Program-made: the position numbers and the translations under genes
Part shown: positions 11,640 through 23,607 of the stretch, one piece after another
How the letters are laid out: each line of letters begins with the position of its first letter
Numbering within the stretch: the first letter of the stretch is position 1
The notes under the pieces: generated by a model
Told to the model about the DNA's origin: nothing
What the model saw: the letters and a program-made list of their open reading frames with translations, nothing else
Databases searched by the model: none
From: Tetragonia tetragonoides
Lineage: Eukaryota > Streptophyta > Magnoliopsida > Caryophyllales > Aizoaceae
Assembly: GCA_038025085.1 (NCBI GenBank)
Contig: CM076147.1
Coordinates: 35,936,766-36,000,765 of the forward strand
DNA length: 64,000 nt
Reading direction: 5' to 3'

Positions 11640-12335
11640 AAACAGCAAGGGACTTGCTGATCTGAGCTTCTAGTTCTACCATAACCATTGACAGCTGACA
11701 TTGGTTAGGGTTAGAGGAGAGAGAAAGTGAGATTGAGTGAGAAAGGGTGAATGATTTTAGAGATGGGCGGAGAGGAGAGCGACGACGAGAGGAGAAGCAG
11801 TCGATGAGATTATGATGGTGATTGCCTGTGGTTGTTTCGGTGGAGAAGGAGGTGATGGTGGCGATGAGAAAAGAGGAGAGAGAATTGGGGGAGTCGTGGG
11901 AGAGAGAGGAAGGAGGGAGGAGAGAGAAAGAGCCGAAGAGGAGACCGTACGTGTTGTTGTGAGAAGAAGAAGTGAGGTTGATGAAAGAAGAGAGAATTGT
12001 TGCTTTTTGTAATGGAAGGTCGATTTCCATGGCAGATTTAGAGAGAGAAAGAGGAGAGAGGGGGAGAGAGGTTAGGGGTGGTTCAGTTTTTATTTTTTAT
12101 TTTTTATTATCTAAATAAGGGGGGTCTCATTTAAGTAGTCATGTGAAGCACACGTGAGGGCAAAACGGGAAGAAAAGTAAGATATTTTGCCCGGAAATCA
12201 CTTAGGGGTGACTCTCAAGGCAGAATAAACTTTTAAGATGGTACTGAACAAATAACAACAATTCAGGGGGTACTGGACAAAAATTGGAACTTTTCAGGTG
12301 GTTTTCACCAAATTGCGCTAATTCAAATAGGTAAA
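11640..12335. mobile_element. One-ended MULE-like remnant with GA-rich, gene-like interior
   Basis: This block is absent from the equivalent intron of copy B and occupies the place of exons 2-4. Its right part (about 12110-12330) resembles the TIR style of the Pack-MULE at 529-1546: a CATGTGA...CACGTGAGGGC stretch, then ...GATATTTTGCCCGGAAATCA. Its left part encodes, on the minus strand (12030-11638), a Ser-rich open frame beginning MEIDLPLQKATIL, like a captured 5' UTR and first exon. I do not recognise the protein. No matching left TIR or target duplication was seen, so this may be a deletion scar of a larger element. Confidence 0.45.
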
Positions 12336-14696
12336 TTACCAAATATCTTTTTATACAATTACCAGGCAAAATTGGAAAAATGGGTCATGAAGCTTAGAAG
12401 GTGGGGAATAGTGCACCAGTATGCAATAGTGCTTGGGAGAGATAAGGTGCAAGAAGTTAATTTGACGTAATGTTTTTTGTTTTTTTTTTGGCTCGATCAT
12501 GTGGCATATGCCGCATATGGTAGGAAAGGAGCGCAAGAGTATTTTATAGGAGTACTAATTAGTCACCAGAGTTTGTATGGGATAGGGTAATTTATCTTGC
12601 TTCTTTGTGGGCCTGGGTAGCCTTTAGGAGCTATTTGATTTCCCAATGGCACTTGAATTGCCAGTTTTATCTTTCACCCCTTAAAATGTTAGACACCATT
12701 GATGCTAAAGCAATAAAAATGTCCATTTTATAGGACATCCCAGTCCCAAATATATTACAGATTTTGGCTTCATGGTCAGAAGAATAGGCCACTTTAGTTA
12801 GCTCTTTTTGGGAAAGGAAAATCTTATACTTGCCTGTTAGTAAATGTTCTAGTATATTCTGCACTCTAATTTTTCTTTTGTCACGTTCAATATTCAGGAA
12901 AGGATGTTGTGGCAGTAGACAGTCCCTTTGGGCGCTTGGGCCTTACAGTTTGCTACGATTTGCGATTTCCTGAGCTGTATGAGCTTCTACGGTTTCAACA
13001 TCAAGCTCAAGTATGAGAAATACTTCTTCAGTCCTACTGATTCTGTAAAACCTACTTACTTCTGTTATTGTAGATTCTATTGGTGCCTTCTGCATTCACA
13101 AAAATAACTGGTCAAGCACACTGGGAGATACTTCTTCGTGCTTGTGCCATTGAAACTCAATGTTATGTAAGAACTTGATTCGAAACAGCTCCTCCCATTT
13201 GCATGACTGTTTTCTTTGTGATAGCATTATATGTCACTATTTTATGAATGGGTTAAATTTGCGTACTACTCTACTGTTGTCTATAGAGAACCTTTTGTTG
13301 AAATCTGTTCCAAGTTCTCATGCAGTAACCAACTGACCATTATCCTGCCTCACATTGGTTCCTGCAATTTATGTTATTCTTCAGCAAGCAGGAAATGGTA
13401 TTATGCAAGGAATATGACAACAATCACTGTAAAACTCAGAAAGTAGCCATGCTTCTTTAGGTTATAGAACACGTCTCATATTTTCCGAGGGAATGGCTAG
13501 CATGTCTCTTTACTAGTTTCTGTAACAAGCAACTTTAGATTGGAAGCCCTTACATTGGTTCATTTTTATCTAGTCTGCACTTGTTATGGGAAACATTATT
13601 CAAGAGTCAAGACCCTTTGTATTTCAGGTGATAGCCGCAGCCCAAGCTGGGAAGCACAATGAGAAAAGAGAAAGCTATGGAGATTCTTTAATTATTGATC
13701 CCTGGGGAACCGTAGTCGCTCGTCTTTCCGGTGAGCTTTTTCTCATTCAAATTTAGGGGAGGCAACGATTCCATAAGTTCTATGTGTCACTCCATTTAGG
13801 CCTTGGTTGTACGTGCCACAACTTTGGACCAAGCGACCCACTTGTTGAGAGCTATTTCATGCATATGTCTGTAAGAAAATAAAGCTTCTTCTTTTCTGAT
13901 GCCTCGAATCATAATGAGGGAAATGAGTAGTCTCTCCTGCTGCCTTCATTTTTTCGCAAGTGAATGATATTTGCATTGCTAAACTTGCATAGATAATATA
14001 CTAAAGGTTAAGGATGTTTTGCTGTCTACTGCAGCCTTCTGAGCCCTCATCCAGATTTTATATTTGCTGTTACAGATAGGCTTTCAACGGGCATTGCTGT
14101 AGCGGATATTGACTTTTCACTTATCAATTCTGTGAGAACGAGAATGCCCATTGACAAGGTACATACTCATACATTGTGTAAACTTTGCTCTGGTTAACAA
14201 GTCGGAATCCTTTCCCTGAGTACAAATTCAGTCTCACTTCGACGTGTCAATCTGGTTTTGGTAGGTCAGGTTTATTGAGTAATTTAAGTTAGATAGTGCT
14301 CGACCTAACCTAGAACTTCCGGATACAATTATCGAAACTAATGACAGTTCTTATCTTTTATTAAAAAATTTATTAAGTAATAAATAGCTTAGCTATTTAG
14401 TGTTCTTACAGAAATCATCTAACCTCTAGTATAGTACTGGCAACAAAAATGACTGAGACCACAAAGAATAACATAGAAGATGAGTATCAGGACAAGAGAA
14501 TAAGCTCAAGTGCCTTGACCTAATGTGTTGACCAGAATAGACTGGGGTTAACTCACTACTTGTAGGACCTTTCAAGGTTTGGATAATTTTAGATTTGGGG
14601 AAATAATCTTGGTTAACCGTTTAAATCTTGCAAATCGGGTCAATTTTTGACAAGTTGTTGGCATTTGAAAGCGGAGAATAGTGTTGTCCTTGGTCA

Positions 14697-14736
14697 ATAC
14701 CTTTCTTGGCCTTTTGGCTAAGATCGAGTGTAGTTA
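14697..14736 (+). pseudogene. U2 snRNA-derived fragment (5' end)
   Basis: The sequence ATACCTTTCTTGGCCTTTTG, continuing GGCTAAGATCGAGTGTAGT, matches the invariant 5' end of plant U2 snRNA with only a few substitutions. That end includes the start of the branch-point recognition region. Similarity fades after about 40 nt. No upstream sequence element plus TATA pair was found, so it is a truncated pseudogene in intron 8 of nitrilase copy A. Confidence 0.7.
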
Positions 14737-15364
14737 TAACTTGATTTTGGAGAATATCAGTTAAATTGTGTTGTCACTACATGGTTTCTTGGCACTAACT
14801 AGTGTGCATGCTCGTGCGGCACAGTATGTTTCAGCTCTTTTTGATTTTTTTTTTTAAATTCAATGTTTTCTGATGGTTGCCTTGCTTCTAACTTTGTTGT
14901 AAATGTTTTCTTTTCCTTTTTTGGTGCTAATTTTGTGATTAACTGGTAAATAAAACTAAAACAACGCCAAACCGGGATTTGGAGAGGTTCACCCGCATCC
15001 TCACTCTTAATTTGGTTAGGGCAAATATTAAAATGTTAGAGGGAGGGATGCCCAAGTCATGGTAATTGTCATTCACTGGCCGAGCCTTTGACAAAAAAAA
15101 AGTCATTCATTGGCTTGTGGTGCCTCTATAAAAATTAGAGGTATCTACCCCTAAATGACATTTTGCTTTATAGTTCTACTTATTCTGATTAGTCATACTG
15201 TAAACTTTGATCTATATTTGACCAAGTGCTTAGGAAACGATTATTAGCCTTTTATTAACAAACTTGAAAATACTCTGTTATAAAGTTCTTCTACCAAAGA
15301 TTATCATAGTAGACAATGGATCGAAATGAACTAAGTACATCAAAAATTTATTGAAACAAAATCT

Positions 15365-15480
15365 GGGTGGCCCATGTCCCATGTTCTAGCGCTCAACGTG
15401 TGCCATGTCCCATGTCCTAGCGTCCATGTCGCAACGCCAATGTCCCATGTCCTAAGTCTCATGTCTCATGGGTGAAATCA
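15365..15480. repeat. Short-period repeat of CCCATGTCC-type words
   Basis: Several imperfect copies of GCCCATGTCCCATGTCCTAG-like words lie immediately before the large satellite array, possibly as its boundary or as an older minisatellite. Confidence 0.7.
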
Positions 15481-15482
15481 GA

Positions 15483-17175
15483 GTTTCGGACCTGGATGAC
15501 CGTCCGAGGCACCGGAGGTCCTCTAGGTGACGTTAGATCCCCTGGAGAAGTTAGGGAGAAAATGGAAACCGGGTAACGGGAAGCCGAAAATCAAAGGCTA
15601 ATCCACGTTTTTTTGGCTTCCGGAAGGCCCCAGAACGAAGGTGGACATTTCCACACCACATCGCACGGGACACCTTTAGGGACCATAAGAGGCCCCCAGC
15701 GTCCGTTATCGGTCCCTGATAGGCTTGCAAATGCGTTTTAACTGGACACCAATGTAAGGGCCGAAACGCTGAAGGCATGGGTGATATCAATGTTCGGGGA
15801 TTCGGATGACCCTCCCGGGGCACCGAGGGTTCTTTAGGTCACGATAAGGCCCCCGGAGAAGTTTGGGCAAAAATGACACAGGGAAGCCGAAAACGAAGGC
15901 TATAATGAACATTTTTTGGGCTTCCGGGAGGCCTTGGAACAAAGGTGGATATTTTCGCACCCCATCTTGCGGAAAACCCCTAGGGGACATGGGAGGCCCT
16001 TGGGGTCGATTATTCGGTCCCTGATAGGATTGGAAGGGCGTTTTACGGCACACTGGTGTAAGAGTTGGAACACCAAAGGGCTTGGGTGATATAAAAGTTC
16101 GGAGATCTGGAGATCTGGATGACCCTCTTGGGGCACCAAGGATTCTCTACGGTCATGATAGGCCCTCCGGAAAAGTTTGTGCAAAAATGACACCAGGGCC
16201 CCGGAAGCCAAAAACAAAGGCTATAATCAACGTTATTTGGGCTTCGGGGAGGCCCCGAAACGAAAGTGGATATTTTCACACCACATTGCACGGAAAACCC
16301 CTAGGGGACATGGGAGGCCCTCGGGGTCAATTATCCAGTCCCTGATCCTGGTGTAAAAGTTAGAACACCAAAGGTATGGGTGATATCAAAGTTCGGGGAT
16401 CCGGATGACCCTCCTGGAGAACCAGGGTCATGATAGGGCCCCCTGGAAATTTAAAAAAAAAATGACATCCAGGCCCCGGGAGCCGAAAACGAAGGCTAAT
16501 CCACGTTTTTTGGGCTTTCAGGAGGTCTCGGAACGAAGGTGAATATTTTTGTACCACATCCCACGGAACACCCCTAGGGGACATGGGAGGCCCTTTGGGT
16601 CGCTTTATCCGGCCTTGATAGGCTTTGAAGGGCGTTTTACAGTACAGTGGTGTAAGAGTCGTGTAAGAGTCGGAACACAAAATGCAATGGTGATATCAAA
16701 GTTTGGGGATTCGGATGACACTCGAGGGGCACCGAGGGTCATCTAAGGTCATGATAGACCCCCCCGAAGAAGTTTGGGCAAAAATGACAATCGGACCCTC
16801 AGAAGCCGAAAACGAAGGCTATAATCCACGTTTTTTGGCTTCCGGGAGGCTCTGGAACGAAGGTGGATATTTTCGCACCACAACGCACGAAAAAATCCTA
16901 GGGGACATGGGAGGCCCTCGGAGTCGCTTATCCGGTCCCCTATAGGCTTTGAAGGGCGTTTTACAGTATAGTGGTGTAGGAGTCGGAACACCAAAGGCAT
17001 GGTGATATCGAAGTTCGGATCTGGGTGACCCTCCAGGGGCACCGAGAGTCTTCTTGGGTCATTATAAACACCCGGAGAAGTTTGGGCAAAAATGACACCA
17101 GGTCCCCGGAAGCCGAAAATGAAGGCTATAATCCACGTTTTTTGGGCTCCCGGAATGCCCCCGAACGAAGGTAGA
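15483..17175. repeat. Satellite array, left part (monomer about 308 bp)
   Basis: Tandem copies of a GC-richer unit. Each unit has, in order, GTTCGGGGATCCGGATGACC, AAGTTTGGGCAAAAATGACA, GGAAGCCGAAAACGAAGGCT, GAACGAAGGTGGATATTTTC, CCTAGGGGACATGGGAGGCC and CCAAAGGCATGGGTGATATC. The landmark GAACGAAGG recurs at 15633, 15937, about 16258, 16531, 16855 and 17163, so spacings are 273-324 bp. Open minus-strand frames through the units translate to Pro/Gly-rich peptides but change frame between monomers; I do not regard them as genes. Confidence 0.9.
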
Positions 17176-20133
17176 TGTAACACCCCGGATTTTCTAAATA
17201 ATAAATAAATAAAAATGAATAAACTCACGCCGAAAATCGGCAGAGTTTTTTTTGTAAATAGACATCTCAAGTTATTGACTAAATAAAACCTGCTTATACA
17301 AAAAATACAACCAAACCAAATTTACAGCGGAAGACTTCTAGTTAAATCCGGAGCATCACTGCCACACTCACTCATGGAATGAGTGTAAGGCAAACCTTAC
17401 AAAACTCAACCAACCAAATAAACTAATGATTTACTAATTACAACTCAATAAGTAACTAAAAATTATAATTACAAATGAAAACACTAATCTTCTGATCAAC
17501 TCGAAACGATCCTCCAAGCGTGATCCTCTAACACAATCAATCTGTAAACAAACTCCAATCTACTCTAGTTGCAGTTAAGTCGCAAAAGGTTCATCATAGG
17601 TCCACCATAAGTAAATGGACAACACATACACATAAAAAAAGAAAAACATGCAATCAGCAAAGCTGAGTAACCAAGCAACCTATCGAAATAATATAAGCAA
17701 TAGCATTTATAAAATAATCAAACAGAAACCAAGAGACAAACTCAACTATTAATGAATCACACCTAAACAAACCTAGGTCTTACGACCTTGACACCACGCA
17801 AGTCAATCACTCTCATTCTCAAGCACGCAAAATACACAAGTTCACTTTCATATCTCATTCAACAATCCATTCAAAGCTCATCTTCATACAGAAACAAACA
17901 CACATCTCACCTTACTTACAATCACTACATTTTCTTAGCTTTAACAGTTTCAATCCATCATTTTACTTTTTAGAGGGAAGAGAACGGCAAGAGATCGCAA
18001 TCTCAACATTCAAGACCACAGCCTGATAACAAATCAAATCAACTCAAATCAAATGGCCAAGTCCCTAGTGTGCACACCCTCCTAGCCCTATGGTTTTTTC
18101 GAGACCGCAGCCGCCATAGGATCCTAGCTAGGAGAAGACATATTCAACAATGATACTCAAAATATTCACATCTCATGAGAGGGTTTGTGGAAGACCGCAG
18201 CCCCACAACGCTGCTCTCATGAGTCGCCATAACGTTCATCACCACGGGGGATCCTACCCGAAAGCTATCTTGCCTTCAATTGTTCAAGTTTAAGTATTAA
18301 TATCTTAAAAGGATTCAAGTGTTCACACCAATGAGTCATTACAAATCCAATACAATGTCATATCACCAACTCGTCTCAGTTTCATGCAAATCAACCAATT
18401 TATCCAAGGCATACTAGCCACCATAAGAGTAGTAATCAAACGAATTCATTTCTCATAAGTTCACAACCAAATAACCTCAATAGTCCTTCCAACAATTCTC
18501 ATAAAAGCACCCATACAAAACAATACGCACATATATCAATATCTATCAACATCTAGCTCATGAATACATGAGTCATAATTCTCTGAATTAACCAATTTAT
18601 GTCATGCAAGTCATATTTTCAGCATATCTAACATATCATTTCAGCACTTGCAAGTTCCATAAACAAGCTCAAACAGTAGACATTTAATGCCAAAATAGTC
18701 AAAATAGTCTGCACTAATCTAGTATTTCCAGAATAATAACACGCCCAATAGACCAATCTTTTACATTGCAAATACGTACTTTATACTATAAAACCAGCAG
18801 CTATAAACAAGATTTACACGAGCATAAATCATATCTAGAGAGCTACAAACATAGTACAAACTCATCTAAAGTCTTAGTAGTAATTATCACCAACTCTTGC
18901 ACATATCACATGATTATATCCCCCCGTAATATAACTAATACATATCCAAGATCATAGGCAACTATACACTTACACAAGTTTTCACAAAAGCCATGTAGTT
19001 CAAGCATCAATTTGGGTTCAAGAGCTTAAAGGGCTAAATTCTCTGTTTTCAGGTGATTATTACAGCAGTTCTGTATTTTGGCCATATCTCACTCGTTAGA
19101 CATCGTATCGAGGTGATTCAAAAACCTGTGGAAACTTTACAACGAGGGCTACAACTTTCATGTTTTGACCATCTTCAAAATCCAAACTTAAAACAATCGA
19201 ATTGAAGCATGAAGGTGCGGAACAGGATTTCATTCACCAAATAATCCACACAAAATTCAATCATTCAAACTCAAGCAACTTAATTATTAAAATTTCAGGA
19301 CGAAGCACATATCAATTCACATATTAATCATGATTTCCACATAGAAAAGAAAAAGAACATCATGTCCAATCGAATAGAAAGTTGGTTACCTCTAATTGAA
19401 ACGAAGCAATAATGCAAGACAATCTTCAGTCAATCAACTAATTACCCAAAGCATATGCACACACAACAAGCAATTACTAAATCAGAATTTTGCAATAGAA
19501 AACCCAAAACAGAATTTATAATTCAAAATTGAGGGTTTAGGGTTTCTCGCAACACAAACCAGTAAGGAGGGAGAAAAAGGATGGCGGTCAGCCATCAACG
19601 TGTCGCGTTCTGGTGCTCGACTCGCCGGAATCCATGGCGCACAAAAGTGCCAACAGCAACAGCCACGCGAAGAATGGGGGAGACGCTGTTCACATGGGTT
19701 GTACCCGAGAGGAGAGAGAAACGAGAGAGAGAAACAAAGGGGGTGGCGATGGTGGCTGATTTCGCAAGCAGAGGAACTGGTGATGGTGGTGATGAAGATC
19801 AGTGGTGGTGATGGTGTCGTGCGTGAGGGAGAGAGGCAGTTTTGAGGGCTTTTGTTTTTTTTCTTTGAAGCGTGAAACTGAGGAAGGAGAAGAGACTTCT
19901 TCTTTTCTTTTTTTTTTTTTCTTTTGACCATATATAAGTCAAGTCAGTCTCTACTTTTAACCAAAGCACAATTTGAAACCCAATAAATCACTTAAAAGCT
20001 GATTTTATTTTATTTATAATAAAAATCCGAAATTCCCTTTTTTTTCTTTTAAATACTAAAAAATCATATTTTACCAGTATAAATAATCAATTAAATAAAT
20101 TATTCAAAATTAAATAATTTACGGGATATTACA
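17176..20133. mobile_element. Solo-LTR-like insertion of 2958 bp within the satellite
   Basis: The insertion begins TGTAACACCCCGG, ends CGGGATATTACA (TG...CA with short imperfect inverted tips), and is flanked by a 5-bp duplication GTAGA (17171-17175 and 20134-20138). Removing it and one GTAGA rebuilds an uninterrupted satellite monomer. These are LTR-retrotransposon hallmarks; TGTAACACCCC tips are common in plant Ty3/gypsy LTRs. There is no primer-binding site, polypurine tract or protein domain inside, so a long solo LTR is the best reading. A GA/CT-rich, ORF-bearing patch (about 19480-19930) and a TATATAAG-like box near 19930-19940 may belong to the LTR promoter region. Confidence 0.7.
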
Positions 20134-21480
20134 GTAGACATTTCAACACCACATTGCACGGGACACTCTTAGGGAACATAAGAGGCCCCTAGGGTCCATT
20201 ATCGGGCTCCTTCCCCTGATAGACTTGTAAAGTCGTTTTTACAGGACACCAATGTAAGGACCGAAACACCGAAGGTATGGGTGATATCGAAGTTCGGGGA
20301 CTCAGATGACCCTCTAGGGCCACTTTGGGTCCTCTAGAGTTATGATAGACCCCCATGAGAAGTTTGGGCGAAAATGACACCCGGGACCCCGGAAGCCGAA
20401 AACGAAGGCTGTAATCCATGTTTTTTGGGCTTCAGGGAGACTCCGGAACGAAGGTGGATATTTTCGCACCACATCGTACGGAATCCCCTAGTGAACATGG
20501 GAGGCCCTCGGGGCGCTTATCCGGTCCCTGATAGGCTTGGAAGAGCGTTTTATGACACACCAATTTAAGGGTCGTAACACCAAAGGCATGGGTGATATCA
20601 ATGTTCGGGGATCTTGACCTCCTGGGGCACCGAGGGTCCTCTAGGGTCATGATAGACCTTTCGGTGAAGTTTGGACAAAAATGACACTCGGGCCCGGAAG
20701 CCGAAAACAAAGCATAATCCACCTTTTTTGGACTTACGGGAGGCCTAGGAATGAAGGTCGATATTTTCACACCACAACGCACAAAAAATCCCTAGGGGAC
20801 ATGGGAGGCCCTCGGGGTCGCTTATCCAGTCCCTGATATGCTTGGAAGGGCGTTTATGGGACACTGAAATAAGTGTTGGAACACCGAAGGCATGGGTGAT
20901 ATCAAAGTTCGTGGATCCGGATGACCCTTCCGGAGCACCGAGGGTCCTCTATGGTCATGATAGTCCCCCCGTAAAAGTTTGGGCAAAAGTGACATTCGGG
21001 CCCCGGGAAGCCAAAAACCAAGCCTATAATCCACTTTTTTGGGGCTTCCAGGTGGTCTCGGAACGAAGATGAATATTTTCGTACCAAATCGCACGGAACA
21101 CCCCTAGGGCACATGGGAGGCCCTTCGGATCGCCAATCCGATCCCTAATAGGCCTTGAAAGGCGTTTTATGGTATAGGGTTGTAACAGTCGGAATACCAA
21201 AGGCATGGGTGATGTCGAAGTTCGGGGATCTGGATGGCCCTGGGGCATCCGACGATCCTCTAGGGTCATGGTAGATCCACCAAAGAAGTTTAGGCAAAAA
21301 TGACACCCGAGCCTCGGAAAGCCGAAAATGAAGGCCATAATCAACGTTTTTTGAGCTTCCGGTAGGCCCCGGAACGAAGGTGAATATTTTCGTACCAAAT
21401 CGCACGGAACACCCCTAGGGGACATGGGAGGCTCCGAGGGTAGGTGATCGGATCCTTGGTAGGCTTGAAGGTCCTTTTAC
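20134..21480. repeat. Satellite array, right part (monomer about 308 bp)
   Basis: Continuation of the same array after the insertion. The landmark GAACGAAGG recurs at 20446, 20749, 21061 and 21372 (spacings 303-312 bp). The last unit decays around 21440-21480. Counting both parts, about ten units are present. Confidence 0.9.
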
Positions 21481-21497
21481 TGGACTCGAAGGCTAAT

Positions 21498-22130
21498 CCA
21501 CGGTTTTTGGGTACCGTGCATGGCTCCCCACCAACTCGTGTCGCCAAACCGACCCCAAGCCCTCTCTAATATTATAGTGAAGTCTCATAATTTTTCCCAG
21601 TTTTTTTGAAGTGATTTCTAATTTTTTTGATATTTTTCTATTTTTCAGCATATTTTTTTAATTAAAAATTACATTAAATAGCTACAATCTGTAGAAAAAA
21701 AAAAGTTTTACCGTAGCTTAATAATGTACTTGAAAAGTTTGAGGTGGAACTTTTGGAAAATAATTCTCCAAACTCTCAAAGCCCCTGTGTGAAATCTACT
21801 CCTGTTAGAACCACTAAACCATATAAGACTGTTTAGGGGGTAGTTTCTTGACAGAGGGCTTGTGGGCGAAGGGAGGCAAGTGACGCGACGCGACATGAAG
21901 CGCCTACCATTATGCAAGTTATGCACTGGGCATGTCAACTCCACGGTTTTTGGGTACCGAACATAGCTCCCCACCACCCCGTGCTACCAAACCTACCCCC
22001 AAGCACTCTCTACTATTATAGTGAGGTGTCATGATTTTTCATAATTTTTTTGAAGCGATTTCTAAAACTTTTTTGATATTTTTCCTATTTTTCAGCGTAA
22101 TTTTTTTAATTAAAAATTAATTAAATAGTT
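21498..22130. repeat. Pair of direct repeats of about 180 bp
   Basis: 21498-21682 and 21951-22130 share CCACGGTTTTTGGGTACCG, then GCTCCCCACCA, TATTATAGTGA, and a T-rich tail ending TTTTTTAATTAAAAATTA. The 268-bp spacer has no recognised function. The pair abuts the satellite and may be a segmental repeat of its flank. Confidence 0.8.
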
Positions 22131-23524
22131 TTAAACATTCAAGTTGGTATAATTATCTATAGAAAACAATGTAGGTACTAAGTTTAATGAAGTTGGAGGG
22201 GTTATCTTGCAAAGAGAGGAGGTGTAGATACTAAATGCCTATTAGCAATCGCAAAGAGAAATATGAAGAACCTTACCGAAATGGTGATTGGTTGTACATG
22301 ATGCCGGAAAGATGGTGGACGACGGCGATGAGATCCAGATACGAACGTTGAACATATGGGAAGATAGGAGTTGAATCGATGGTGTGTGGTTCCATCATCA
22401 ATTCATAAGAGAGAAATTAGCTTCTTTGTTTTTTTTTTGGCTAATCAATGTGAGAGAAATTAGCTACTACTCAATTTCTTGGATTTGAAACGTTTGACAA
22501 CTTGTGAGAAGGAAGGGAAGGGGATGAAGGAGTCATTAAACTCCATTATGTTTTTGTGACGTCTGATTGATGCTACTTTCTTTCTTTTTTTTTGTCTTTT
22601 TCTGGTCATGAGTTACATGACACGTATAAGTAAATTGACACGTCATTCGGCAATTCAGCTATCGATGTGGCGAGCTCTGGTTTAATCATTGACGTTTTAA
22701 TCTAATTATATAGATTATATAGATGTTACTTCTGACCTCCTCCATGCCCCTCTCTCATCAAAAGGAGAGGACTCAGAAGAGGGTGAGTGGGTGACAATGC
22801 CAGCACTTCATGACTCATGAGTGTGTTCACAACCCTCGCATCTTTCACTAGTGATATGAAATCAGATAGGAAAGGAACAATGTTTTTCCACAAGATACCG
22901 TTAAAACTATCGGAGTCTATCAATGCGCCTCGTTGCTTCATGTCTTCATCATTTTTTGATGATATGATGATGTGTGTTTTTAGTCCAGTTATAATCTGAA
23001 AATTGGACAATTAACTTAGAAGACAGTAGTTACCGATTGATATGTGTCATTTGATATAATACCATGACCTATGTTTTCTATTCATCATTTCATTGTATCA
23101 ATAGCAGTTACTAATATAAAATTATTCTATTGTCTCATTTTCTTCTTTCAGCAGCGAAAGCCTCTTGAATTCTGGAAATCCTCCCCTTTATGAGCTCCAC
23201 TGTTGAGCCCTATTTCTGCCGCCACATTCAACCTGCTCTGCAAATCTATACCAGAATGTGCTCTATCGGCTTAATTTGGATTCTAAAACTTCATGTAGTT
23301 GCCTGGGCCAACACCTCGCGTCATCGGGTCACGCTAATCCCATAATTAAGTTGTAATCCTTCCTTACATGCTCAGTTACATCGTGAAGAAATCACCCTCA
23401 CTCTTGCAAATTGTTGCTGACTGGATGTAATTGTTGGATGAGCTTCTGATACTCAGCTCTAGTGCGATTAATGGTCGCCATGATCTAGATGTGTAATTAC
23501 CATGTGTTCAAGGATTTTATCTAG

Positions 23525-23607
<83 letters not shown>
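23525..23607. repeat. (CAA)n trinucleotide microsatellite, about 27 units
   Basis: Uninterrupted ACA/CAA repeat about 330 bp downstream of the last exon of nitrilase copy A. Poly-Thr and poly-Cys ORFs over it are artefacts. Confidence 0.95.

Larger units (their letters stand above)
9960..23193 (+). pseudogene. Deaminated-glutathione amidase (nitrilase-like), copy A, lacking exons 2-4
   Basis: Recognisable exons: 1 (9960 or 10101 to 10193), 5 (12898-13010), 6 (13074-13166), 7 (13628-13730), 8 (14076-14158) and 9 (23152-23193, ending QRKPLEFWKSSPL and TGA). All match the intact inverted copy B exon for exon in length and phase. Exon 1 can start at 9960, giving a 47-residue Ser/Thr-rich N-terminal extension like a plastid transit peptide, or at the internal [18 protein letters not shown]. 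Exon 5 keeps the nucleophile motif [12 protein letters not shown]. Exons 2-4, which carry the catalytic Glu (CFPES in copy B) and Lys (YQKIHLFD), are missing. Intron homology with copy B stops near 11630 and resumes near 12655, with unrelated sequence between. Joining exon 1 (phase 0) to exon 5 (needs phase 1) shifts the frame, so no functional nitrilase can be made. Surviving exons show no stops, so the loss looks recent. An assembly problem is possible. Confidence 0.8.

Noticed and set aside
19482..19931. 149-codon minus-strand ORF beginning with a Lys-rich run
   Set aside because: It lies inside the LTR-like insertion in GA/CT-rich sequence, is low-complexity and shows no family motif.
15551..21547. 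Many overlapping ORFs (60-173 codons) on both strands across the satellite
   Set aside because: They shift frame between monomers, overlap each other on both strands and contain no known domain; tandem repeat composition explains them.
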